Positions 51,239 to 59,029 of a DNA stretch of 64,000 nucleotides are shown in pieces. The stretch is taken from NCBI GenBank assembly GCA_040255675.1, contig JBDZVM010000006.1:62001-126000 (forward strand). The letters are read 5' to 3'. This DNA is from JBDZVM01 sp040255675. Its GTDB lineage: Bacteria; Actinomycetota; Actinomycetes; Acidothermales; Acidothermaceae. The notes below the pieces were generated by a model, which saw only the letters and a program-made list of their open reading frames with translations, was not told the origin of the DNA and ran no database searches. A program made the position numbers and the translations under genes. How positions within the stretch are numbered: position 1 is the stretch's first letter; the number at the start of each line of letters is the position of its first letter.

Positions 51239-52255
51239 ATGGCACCTGCACCGGCGATCGAGCTTGACGTCGACGGCCGAACGGTCCGCGTCAGCAACCC
51301 CGACAAGGTCTACTTCTCAGCCAGGGGCGAGACGAAGCTCGACCTGGTCAACTACTACTTGTCTGTTGGTCCCGGAATCGTGCGGGCGCTGTTCGAGCGG
51401 CCGTGCACCTTGCAGCGATTTCCGGACGGCGTTGAAGGCGAGGCGATCTACCAGAAACGGGTTCCGGCGCATCGGCCTGACTGGGTGCAAACCGCGCGGG
51501 TAAGCTTTCCGAGCGGGCGGCATGCCGACGAGTTGTGCGTCACCGAAATAGCCGCCGTCGCGTGGGCCGCGAATTTAGGCACGATCGTTTTTCACCCGTG
51601 GCCCTCGAGGCGTTCCGATACCGAGCACCCTGACGAGTTGCGCATCGACCTCGACCCGCAGCCGGGCACCGATTTCGATGACGCGCGGCGGCTTGCCGCC
51701 GTCGTCCGCGAAGTGCTTTCCGAGGTCGGCTACATCGGCTTTCCGAAAACGTCGGGCGGCCGAGGTATTCATATTTACGTGCGGCTGAAACCGCTCTGGA
51801 CGTTCACCGAGATTCGCCGTGCCGTGTTGGCGTTCGCCCGTGAAGTCGAACGTCGTATGCCGGAGTTGGCCACCACCAAATGGTGGAAAGAAGAACGCGG
51901 CGAGAAAGTATTTCTCGACTTTAACCAAAATGCCCGCGACCGTACGATCGCGGCCGCTTACAGCGTACGCGCTTTTCCAGATGCCACCGTCTCTACTCCG
52001 GTGACCTGGGAAGAATTGGCGGACGTCGATCCGCGCGATTTCACCATTGCCACCGTACCAGCGCGCTTTGCCGAACTCGGCGACCTACACGAGCGCATCG
52101 ACGACATCGCTCACGACCTTACGCCGCTGATAGAAATGGCCGACCGCGACGAGCGCGATTTCGGCCTCGGCGACGCGCCCTACCCGCCGAACTTTCCCAA
52201 AATGGAAGGCGAGCCGATGCGCGTGCAACCGAGTCGCGCCCGCAAGAAGGCATAG
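51239..52255 (+). CDS. LigD-type DNA polymerase/primase (stand-alone PolDom)
   Basis: 338 aa of the archaeo-eukaryotic primase fold used in bacterial non-homologous end joining. Metal-binding Asp pair in DELRIDLDPQPGTDF; later SGGRGIHIYVRL and VFLDFNQNARDRT with the third Asp. In many bacteria this is one domain of LigD; here it is a separate protein with no ligase or nuclease domain attached. A LigC-type ligase gene lies about 1.2 kb away on the other strand; no Ku gene is in the window. A strong stem-loop follows the gene. Confidence 0.9.
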   Translation: MAPAPAIELDVDGRTVRVSNPDKVYFSARGETKLDLVNYYLSVGPGIVRALFERPCTLQRFPDGVEGEAIYQKRVPAHRPDWVQTARVSFPSGRHADELCVTEIAAVAWAANLGTIVFHPWPSRRSDTEHPDELRIDLDPQPGTDFDDARRLAAVVREVLSEVGYIGFPKTSGGRGIHIYVRLKPLWTFTEIRRAVLAFAREVERRMPELATTKWWKEERGEKVFLDFNQNARDRTIAAAYSVRAFPDATVSTPVTWEELADVDPRDFTIATVPARFAELGDLHERIDDIAHDLTPLIEMADRDERDFGLGDAPYPPNFPKMEGEPMRVQPSRARKKA

Positions 52256-52299
52256 CGCCGGCCTGGCGCGGCCCCCTGGCGGGCCGAGGACAGGCTAAG

Positions 52300-52337
52300 A
52301 CCCCCGAGGACAGGCGTCCTAGTCTGTCCTCGGGGGT
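52300..52337. terminator. Stem-loop between convergent polymerase and ROK genes
   Basis: Perfect 14-bp stem (52300-52313 with 52324-52337) and a 10-nt loop. Both genes converge on it. U-richness is modest (gtttacg further on), so it may act as a bidirectional terminator. Confidence 0.75.
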
Positions 52338-52362
52338 GCTGACCACGTTTACGTGATCAACT

Positions 52363-53391
52363 TCAGGGGTGCAGGGCTGCGGCGCGGGCGGCAATCGCGG
52401 CGCCGCGGGCACCGGCCATGTCGCGGTCAGGCACGACGGCGAAATGCGCGACGTCGAGTTGCTCGTCACGTAACGCGGTGTGCGTGCGCACCGTGGAGAG
52501 AAACCACTCGCGAAAGGCGGGCGCTGCTTCGACGACTCCGCCGCCGACGAAATAAGCGCTCGGGTCCATAAAGTTGCTCGCGATCGTGAAAAGCCGGCCG
52601 ATCGCGATTGCCTGCTGGGTAAAAATTTCCAAGGCGAGCGGGTCGCCAGCCTCGCCCAAAGCCCGCACTTTCTTCGCGGCCACCTGTATGTCGAGGTCGG
52701 CGAGCTCGTGGTGCGGAAACCGGCTCAGCCAGTAGGGCAGCAAGTTGTGCTCGATACCCGTCAGCGAGGCGATGCTTTCGACGTCCCCGACAAAACCGCA
52801 GTTGCACGAGGGCATCGGCTGATCGTCGGCGAGCAGCCCCTCCATCGGGATGTGCACGTGACCGAGTTCGCCCGCCATGCCTGCCGCGCCGCGTATCACT
52901 CGCCCGGCCTCGACAACGCCGCCGCCAAGGCCGGTGCCCACGATCGCCGACACCGACGAATGCGCGTCGGCTCGCACGCCGAAATAGACGTGATGCGCGT
53001 ACAAAGCGGCCGCGTTGCCGTCGTTGTTGTAGACGACCGGCAACCCGATGCGGCGTTCGAGCGCGCCTCGATAGTCGAACCCTCGCCACGCTTCTTGTGA
53101 AAAGTTGGTGGCACCCTTCGACGAAATGACGCCGTCGGCGCTTGCCGGGCCGGGGGTGTCGAGGCCGACTCCGCGCACTACCGACGCCGGAAGGCCGGTG
53201 ACCTCCAACACGTTGAGCATCGCCGCGGCGAGGCATTCGACCGCGACGTCGGGCCCCTCGCCGACACGACTCGGGCTTTCGACCATGCGGTCGACGAGAA
53301 ATTCGCCGCCGTCGGAGAGCACGGTGGCGTTGTTCGAGTTTCCGCCGTTGTCGAGGCCGACCACGACCCAATTCGGCGCAGGCGCAGCCAT
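52363..53391 (-). CDS. ROK family protein (sugar kinase-like)
   Basis: 342 aa. ROK features: N-terminal phosphate loop region (GLDNGGNSNNATVL), a catalytic NNDGNAAALYAH stretch with the conserved Asp, GTGLGGGVV, and GELGHVHI. Two deviations: the phosphate loop has Asn where Thr is usual (DxGGT), and the zinc motif reads CNCGFVGDVES, with Asp where the third Cys is expected. It has no DNA-binding domain, so it is a kinase-type rather than repressor-type ROK. Activity as glucokinase is plausible but the altered loop leaves doubt. Confidence 0.83.
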   Translation of the reverse strand: MAAPAPNWVVVGLDNGGNSNNATVLSDGGEFLVDRMVESPSRVGEGPDVAVECLAAAMLNVLEVTGLPASVVRGVGLDTPGPASADGVISSKGATNFSQEAWRGFDYRGALERRIGLPVVYNNDGNAAALYAHHVYFGVRADAHSSVSAIVGTGLGGGVVEAGRVIRGAAGMAGELGHVHIPMEGLLADDQPMPSCNCGFVGDVESIASLTGIEHNLLPYWLSRFPHHELADLDIQVAAKKVRALGEAGDPLALEIFTQQAIAIGRLFTIASNFMDPSAYFVGGGVVEAAPAFREWFLSTVRTHTALRDEQLDVAHFAVVPDRDMAGARGAAIAARAAALHP

Positions 53392-53424
53392 GACCTCTCC
53401 CTCGTCGTCCCGTTTGCGCCGATT

Positions 53425-54492
53425 CTAGCGAGAGCCGCTCAAAACGTCGGCAAGATCGAAGCGAACAGGTTGATCAAGCTGGGCGTATGTGCACGACTCC
53501 GGCTCACGATCGGGTCGCCAGCGCCGAAACTGCGTCGTGTGCCTGAACCGGCCGCCTTCCATGTGGTCGTAGGCCACCTCGCACACGAGACGCGGGCGAA
53601 GCGGCACCCAGCTGAGGTCTTTTCCGGCGTTCCAGCGCGTCACGCCGCCCGGACGCCGATCGCCGACGCCACTCACCGCCGCCGGCGACCACGGGTGCTC
53701 TGCTTCAACGACCCGATACGGCTCCAATTCGCTGATCAGCTCACGGCGCCGGACGGCGGAAAACGCGCCGCATACCCCGACGTGCTGCAACGCTCCGGCG
53801 TCGTCGTAAAGGCCGAGCATCAAGGAACCGACGGCGGTTCCGGGTGCCGACGCGCGGTGCCAGCGAAAACCCGCGACGACGCAATCGGCGGTGCGTTCGT
53901 GCTTAATTTTCACCATGACTCGCTGATCGGGTTTGTACGGCAGGTCGACGGCTTTGGCGACCACCCCGTCGAGTCCGGCGCCTTCAAAAACGTCGAACCA
54001 CTGCCGCGCGAGGTCGAGCGAGTCGGTGGCCGGCGTGATCAGCACTCGGGAGTCGCCGGCGGGAACGATCGATTCGAGCAGCGCACGACGCCGCGAGAAC
54101 GGTTCGTTCATCAGCGATTCGTCGCCCAAGGCCAGCAGATCGAAGGCGACGAACGACGCTGGCGTTTCAGCGGCGAGCTTCTTCACGCGAGACGCGGCCG
54201 GATGGATACGTTGCAGCAACGCTTCGAAGTCGAGCGAGTCGCCTCGAACGATCACGATTTCGCCGTCGGCGACGCAGTGCGCCGGCAGGGTCTCGCGAAT
54301 CGCGTCGACGACTTCGGGAAAGTAGCGCGTGAGCGGCCGCTCGTTGCGGCTGCCGAGTTCGATCTCGTCGCCGTCGCGGAAGACGATGCAGCGAAAGCCG
54401 TCCCACTTCGGCTCGTACACCATGCCGGCGGGAATGGCCGACTCGGATTTGGCCAGCATCGGCTTGATGGGCGGCATCACCGGAAGCTCCAT
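53425..54492 (-). CDS. ligC: ATP-dependent DNA ligase (LigC type)
   Basis: 355 aa, N-terminus MELPVMPPIKPMLAK as in actinobacterial LigC; the internal ATG at 54477 is an alternative with a better Shine-Dalgarno. Nucleotidyltransferase motif I is EPKWDGFR with Lys29 as the adenylated residue; motifs GSRNERPL, FVAFDLLALG, GLDGVVAKAVDLPY and VMVKIKHERTADCV follow. The C-terminal OB-fold is about 220-345. It seals DNA ends with ATP and is thought to assist NHEJ or base excision repair. Divergent from the methyltransferase gene. Confidence 0.9.
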   Translation of the reverse strand: MELPVMPPIKPMLAKSESAIPAGMVYEPKWDGFRCIVFRDGDEIELGSRNERPLTRYFPEVVDAIRETLPAHCVADGEIVIVRGDSLDFEALLQRIHPAASRVKKLAAETPASFVAFDLLALGDESLMNEPFSRRRALLESIVPAGDSRVLITPATDSLDLARQWFDVFEGAGLDGVVAKAVDLPYKPDQRVMVKIKHERTADCVVAGFRWHRASAPGTAVGSLMLGLYDDAGALQHVGVCGAFSAVRRRELISELEPYRVVEAEHPWSPAAVSGVGDRRPGGVTRWNAGKDLSWVPLRPRLVCEVAYDHMEGGRFRHTTQFRRWRPDREPESCTYAQLDQPVRFDLADVLSGSR

Positions 54493-54589
54493 GAGGCCAT
54501 GATTGCGCGCGAGCGGAGCACGACGACAAGGCGACCCATCCCGGGCGCGTCGCGCCGAGACGGTCATCGGCGCGTGACACCCTCGTGGC

Positions 54590-55792
54590 GTGCGTTCGAA
54601 GAAGCTGACCTCCATCGAACTGTTCGCGGGTGGCGGTGGCATGGCAGTCGGCCTTCACTTGGCTGGCCTCGAGCATGCGGCACTCGTGGAGTGGGACGCG
54701 AAAGCCTGCGAAACGCTGAGACGTAACGCGACAGCGGGACGCCGAGGCCCGTGGCGTCCGGAGGCCGTCATCGAAGACGATGTTCGTCACTTCGCGGAAA
54801 ATGTGGCCTCGGCCGTCGACGCGGACGTCGACGTCGTCGCGGGAGGCCCGCCGTGCCAGCCGTTTTCCCTTGGTGGGCTCCATGCCGGCGATGACGATCG
54901 ACGCAACATGTTCCCCGCCGCGATCGACGTCGTCCGTCGCACGGAACCCAAGGCGTTCGTGTTCGAGAACGTGCCCGGCTTGGTGAGGCCGTCGTTTCGC
55001 CCGTACTTCGATTACATCGAGTCGCGGCTTCGCGAGCCTACGGTGCTGGCACGGCGGTCCGAAACGTGGCGCGATCACCGCGACCGGCTTGCCAAGAAGC
55101 CGCGAGGCGCGAGGTCGCTGCGATACAAGGTCACCCACGCGGTACTGAACGCGGCCGACTTCGGCGTGCCGCAGGTACGTCGCCGCGTTTTCATGATCGG
55201 TATACGTGAACATCTCGGCGTCGAATGGTCGTGGGACGACCTGCGCAAGCCATATTCGGACGACGCCTTGATGTACGCGCAGTGGGTCGAACCGAGCTAT
55301 TGGGAGGAGCACCACCTCGAACCTCCTCCCGTGCCCGACTCGATATCCGGCGATCGACTGCACCGGCTAAAGCTCGAAGGGCCCCCTGCAACCAGACGCT
55401 GGCGCACCGTGCGCGATCTCGTCGCGGGCCTACCCGCGCCGGGGATCGGGGAGTCGCCGGAAGGTGTGCTGAACCATATCGGCGTTCCTGGCGCGCGCGC
55501 ATATCCGGGCCATACCGGAAGCCTTATCGACTGGCCGGCAAAGACGATCAAGGCGGGCGTTCATGGTGTTTGCGGTGGCGAGGCCATGATCCGCGATTGG
55601 GATGGAGCGCTGCGGTACATGACCGTGCGCGAAAGCGCGCGGGCGCAATCCTTCCCAGACTGGTACGAATTCGTGGGCGCGAGATCGACAGCCATGCGCC
55701 ACATCGGAAATGCTGTCGCGGTAGAGGTGGCGCGTGCCGTCGGCGTAAAGCTTCGGGCAACACTTCGGGCAGCCCGGTCTGAAACGCTGTAG
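54590..55792 (+). CDS. DNA (cytosine-5-)-methyltransferase
   Basis: 400 aa from a GTG. Motif I IELFAGGGGMAVGLHLAG, motif IV GGPPCQPFS with catalytic Cys89, motif VI VFENVPGL, motif VIII VPQVRRRVFMIG, and C-terminal IGNAVAV. The target-recognition region lies at about 220-330. It modifies C5 of a specific cytosine. Just downstream is a Vsr-type nuclease, which repairs T:G mismatches arising from 5-methylcytosine deamination. No restriction endonuclease was recognised, so it may be a solitary or degraded restriction-modification unit. Confidence 0.92.
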   Translation: MRSKKLTSIELFAGGGGMAVGLHLAGLEHAALVEWDAKACETLRRNATAGRRGPWRPEAVIEDDVRHFAENVASAVDADVDVVAGGPPCQPFSLGGLHAGDDDRRNMFPAAIDVVRRTEPKAFVFENVPGLVRPSFRPYFDYIESRLREPTVLARRSETWRDHRDRLAKKPRGARSLRYKVTHAVLNAADFGVPQVRRRVFMIGIREHLGVEWSWDDLRKPYSDDALMYAQWVEPSYWEEHHLEPPPVPDSISGDRLHRLKLEGPPATRRWRTVRDLVAGLPAPGIGESPEGVLNHIGVPGARAYPGHTGSLIDWPAKTIKAGVHGVCGGEAMIRDWDGALRYMTVRESARAQSFPDWYEFVGARSTAMRHIGNAVAVEVARAVGVKLRATLRAARSETL

Positions 55793-55830
55793 GCGACGAA
55801 CGATTTAGGCGGATGGCGCGGTGACAGACG

Positions 55831-56301
55831 ATGGCGAGCCGTGACCCAGCCGTTACCTCCTACATCATGTCGCACGTTCGGTCGCGTGATACTGAGCCTG
55901 AGATGCTGCTTCGCCGGGAATTGTGGACGCGTGGCCTGCGATACCGGATCCATTCAAAACTCCCGGGCAAACCAGATTTGGTCTTTACGCGGCGTCGGCT
56001 CGCGGTATTCGTCGACGGTGATTTTTGGCACGGGCACGGCTGGGCGGCACGGGGCTTTACCAGCATGGAAGAACAATTCCGCAACCATCGCGACCCCGAT
56101 AAGTGGATCGCCAAGATTCGCCGTAACGTCGAGCGAGATCGCGAGGTTGAGCGCCGTCTTCGCGACGCCGGCTGGAGGGTGTACCGCGTTTTGGAGAGCG
56201 AGATTCGCGCGGACGTCGCCTCAGCCGCCGATGGCGTCGCGCGCCTTTTGGCCGGCAGGGAAGGAAGGGAGGACAGCCCTCCTCATCGACGCACCTCGTA
56301 G
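55831..56301 (+). CDS. vsr: Very short patch repair (Vsr) mismatch endonuclease
   Basis: 156 aa. Family signature: MSHVRSRDTEPEMLLRRELW, then LPGKPDLVFTRRRLAVFVDG with the metal Asp49, and FWHGHGW (zinc and catalytic His region). It nicks 5' of T in T:G mismatches at methylated sites. It follows the cytosine methyltransferase by 38 nt, as in dcm-vsr pairs, so the two are probably co-expressed. Its 3' end overlaps the convergent reductase gene by 19 nt. Confidence 0.93.
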   Translation: MASRDPAVTSYIMSHVRSRDTEPEMLLRRELWTRGLRYRIHSKLPGKPDLVFTRRRLAVFVDGDFWHGHGWAARGFTSMEEQFRNHRDPDKWIAKIRRNVERDREVERRLRDAGWRVYRVLESEIRADVASAADGVARLLAGREGREDSPPHRRTS

Positions 56302-57023
56302 CGCGCGTAGAGCAGCTCGTCGTCGTCCAGCAATAGGTGGGTCAGCCGAAGACGCGCCGGCGGTTGCATGACTGGGCCGTCGAGGATGCGTCGCGACGGC
56401 CCGCCGACGAGCAGCGGTGAGATGGTGAGGCACAACTCGTCGAGGGCACCGCTCGCGGCGACGTCACCGAGCAGGGTCGGGCCGCCTTCGCACAGCAGCC
56501 GGTGGTAGCCGCGCTCGGCCAGCGCCTCGACCATCAGCGGGGGCTCGACGACTTTCGCTCCGGCGAGCACGACGTCGGCTACCTTGCGGGCTTCACGTAG
56601 CCGGTCTTGCGGCGCGGTCTCGCAGGTGACGACGATCGGCCGTTGCTTCTCGTTCGTGAAGTAGCGCGACGAGAAATCGAGCCGGAGCTGGTTCGACACC
56701 ACGGCCATCACCGGCGCGGGCGGCTGGCCGGCGGCGGCACGCGCGGCCTGGTACTCCTGGCGCACCCGCGCCGGACCGTAGCCTTCGGTGATCACCGTGC
56801 CGGAGCCGGCGATGACGACGTCCGACAGCGCCCGGAGCAGGCCGAGCACGCGTTGGTCGGTCGGGTTGCCGAGCCCGCCGGCGCGGCCTTCGAGAGTCGC
56901 GGCGCCGTCGGCGCTCGCGATCATGTTGCCGCGCAGCCACGGCCGCTCGCGCACGGAGTCGGGGTAGGCGTAAGCGGCGACGAGGTCGATGTCGTCGGCG
57001 GGTGTCGGAAGCAGTTGGCGCAC
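56283..57023 (-). CDS. Pyrimidine reductase (RibD C-terminal / DHFR-like) family protein
   Basis: 246 aa from the GTG at 57023, matching the usual start RQLLPTPADDIDLVAAYAYP; a TTG at 57035 directly after the treZ stop is an alternative. Features of the RibD_C fold: NMIASADGAATLEGRAGGLG, DVVIAGSGTVITEGYG and LLCEGGPTLLGD. Proteins of this group reduce the ribosyl side chain in riboflavin synthesis or related substrates; the exact substrate is uncertain. It is the last gene of the trehalose operon. Confidence 0.85.
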   Translation of the reverse strand: MRQLLPTPADDIDLVAAYAYPDSVRERPWLRGNMIASADGAATLEGRAGGLGNPTDQRVLGLLRALSDVVIAGSGTVITEGYGPARVRQEYQAARAAAGQPPAPVMAVVSNQLRLDFSSRYFTNEKQRPIVVTCETAPQDRLREARKVADVVLAGAKVVEPPLMVEALAERGYHRLLCEGGPTLLGDVAASGALDELCLTISPLLVGGPSRRILDGPVMQPPARLRLTHLLLDDDELLYARYEVRR

Positions 57024-57035
57024 GCGAACAGTCAA

Positions 57036-58775
57036 TCAGGACGCCGGAGTCGGGTGCCGCAGGATCGCGACGGATTCGCCCGGCAGGCGCACCTCGCCGC
57101 CGCGGACTTCGACGGACGCCGACGAGAGCAGCACCTCGGAGGCGGGTGACGAGACGGCATGGGGCGCGACGACACGAGGTTCGGGGGAAAGATTGGCGAC
57201 GACGACCACCGAGCCGCGGGTGACCGTCATGGTACGCGCTCGATCGTCAGCGACCGCTTCGACGTTGCCGAACTCGCCGTCGCGCAGATCGGGCTGGCGC
57301 CGCCGCAACGCGATCAGGTCGCGATACCACCGCAGCGTGTCGCGATGCTGCGGTTGCTCGACTTCGTTCCAGTCGAGGGTCGAACGCGCCCTCGTCGCCG
57401 GGTCTTGCGGGTCGGGCACCTCGTCGGGGCGCCAACCGAACGCGGCGAATTCGGCACGACGCCCGTCGCGCACCGCGTCGCCGAGCGAAGCGTCTTGGTG
57501 GTCGGTGAAGTACTGCCACGGGGTCGAGGCGCCCCATTCTTCGCCCATGAACAGCATCGGGGTGAAGGGGCTCGTCAGCACGAGCGCCGCCACCACCTTC
57601 GCGAGATCGGGCGACACCAGATGACAGAGGCGTTCGCCGCGGGCGCGATTCCCGATTTGGTCGTGGTTTTGCGAGTAGCCGAAGAGCTGATGCCCGCACA
57701 CCGACGGCGGTAGTGGGCGGCCGTGCCGGCGCCGTCGATGCGGCGAATACTGGCCGGCATAGACGTAACCGCCTGTCAACGCGGTGGCGAGATCGGCGAG
57801 CAACCCGAAATCCTCGTAATAGCCCGACTTTTCGCCGGTCACGACAGTGTGAATCGCGTGGTGGAAGTCGTCGCTCCACTGGGCGTGAACGCCGTAGCCG
57901 CCGAGGTCGCGCCTGACGACGATGCGTGGGTCGTTTCGGTCAGACTCGGCGATCAAGACCAGCTGCCGGCCGAGTTCGGCGCTGAGCGCGTCGGTTTCTG
58001 CCGCCAGCTGCTCGAGAATGTGCGTCGCCGATGTGTCGACGATGGCGTGGACGGCGTCGAGCCGCAGCCCGTCGAGCCGGTAATCGCGAAACCACATCAG
58101 CGCGTTGTCGATGAAATAGCGGCGGACGACGTCGGAATCGGCCTCGCTGAAATTGACCGCCTTGCCCCAGGGCGTCGAGTAGTGATCGGTGAAATAAGGC
58201 CCGTACGCCGGTAGCACATTGCCGTCGGGGCCGAGGTGGTTATAGACGACGTCGAGAATCACCCGCAAGTCGCGCCCGTGGCAGGCGTCGACGAAGCGCT
58301 TGAAGCCGTCAGGCCCTCCGTAAGAATTTTGGACGGCGTAAGGGAAAACGCCGTCATAACCCCACCCGTGCTTGCCCGGAAACGCCGCGACCGGCATGAC
58401 CTCGACGGCGTCGACGCCAAGGCCGACCAGGTGGTCGAGCTTGGCGGTCGCGGCCTCGAACGTTCCTTCAACGGTGAAGGTTCCGATGTGCAGCTCGTAC
58501 ACCACCGAGCCGAGCACGTCGGCACCGTTCCATGAATCGTGCTGCCATGCGAAGGCGGCGTGGTCGACGACGCGGCTTAATCCGTGAACACCGTGCGGTT
58601 GCCATGCCGAGCGCGGGTCGGGCAACGGGGTTTCGCCGTCCAGTGAAAAGCCGTAATCACAGCCGCTTTCGAGGTCGGCGTGCCACCAGCCCCGACCGGT
58701 CGCCGACATCGGGCGCGATCGCCCGTCGACGACGGCGTCGACGCGCCCGTGGCGCGGCGCCCACACGGTCGTCAC
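57036..58775 (-). CDS. treZ: Malto-oligosyltrehalose trehalohydrolase
   Basis: 579 aa, GH13. It releases trehalose from maltooligosyl-trehalose produced by TreY. N-terminal beta-sandwich (VTTVWAPRHGRVDAV), then the barrel with VVYNHLGPDG, nucleophile region DGLRLDAVHAI, acid/base VLIAESDRNDP and FGYSQNHDQIGNRARG. The GTG at 58775 overlaps the stop of the small membrane protein gene by 4 nt (GTGA). The frame continues far upstream, but that region is antisense or other-frame coding and not protein-like. Confidence 0.94.
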   Translation of the reverse strand: MTTVWAPRHGRVDAVVDGRSRPMSATGRGWWHADLESGCDYGFSLDGETPLPDPRSAWQPHGVHGLSRVVDHAAFAWQHDSWNGADVLGSVVYELHIGTFTVEGTFEAATAKLDHLVGLGVDAVEVMPVAAFPGKHGWGYDGVFPYAVQNSYGGPDGFKRFVDACHGRDLRVILDVVYNHLGPDGNVLPAYGPYFTDHYSTPWGKAVNFSEADSDVVRRYFIDNALMWFRDYRLDGLRLDAVHAIVDTSATHILEQLAAETDALSAELGRQLVLIAESDRNDPRIVVRRDLGGYGVHAQWSDDFHHAIHTVVTGEKSGYYEDFGLLADLATALTGGYVYAGQYSPHRRRRHGRPLPPSVCGHQLFGYSQNHDQIGNRARGERLCHLVSPDLAKVVAALVLTSPFTPMLFMGEEWGASTPWQYFTDHQDASLGDAVRDGRRAEFAAFGWRPDEVPDPQDPATRARSTLDWNEVEQPQHRDTLRWYRDLIALRRRQPDLRDGEFGNVEAVADDRARTMTVTRGSVVVVANLSPEPRVVAPHAVSSPASEVLLSSASVEVRGGEVRLPGESVAILRHPTPAS

Positions 58776-59020
58776 CGACGGCGGCTTCCGGCACCGAAGA
58801 GGGTCACGAGCAGCGCCGCGATGACGACCTGGATCACGAAGATGGCCCAAAAGCCGACGTGGGCGGCGACGCCGATCGCGGTGCCCGCGATCGCGCCCAC
58901 GATGCCGATGCAGATGGTGAGCAAGCAGCCGAGCGGACGACGGCCAGGCGCGAGAAAGCGGCCTAGCAGGCCGATGACCAGCCCAGCCACGAGCGCCGAA
59001 ACGACTCCGGATATCTCCAT
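58772..59020 (-). CDS. GlsB/YeaQ/YmgE family small membrane protein
   Basis: 82 aa with three membrane helices (ISGVVSALVAGLVIGLLGRF, CLLTICIGIVGAIAGTAIG, FWAIFVIQVVIAALLVTLFG), the transglycosylase-associated protein family. The conserved GxLGR-P-G region follows helix 1 (GRFLAPGRRPLG). GGGAGG precedes the ATG. Members are small envelope proteins linked to stress, of unknown mechanism. It is inserted between treY (9 nt upstream) and treZ (4-nt overlap), so it is co-translated with trehalose synthesis. Confidence 0.9.
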   Translation of the reverse strand: MEISGVVSALVAGLVIGLLGRFLAPGRRPLGCLLTICIGIVGAIAGTAIGVAAHVGFWAIFVIQVVIAALLVTLFGAGSRRR

Positions 59021-59029
59021 GCTGCCTCC

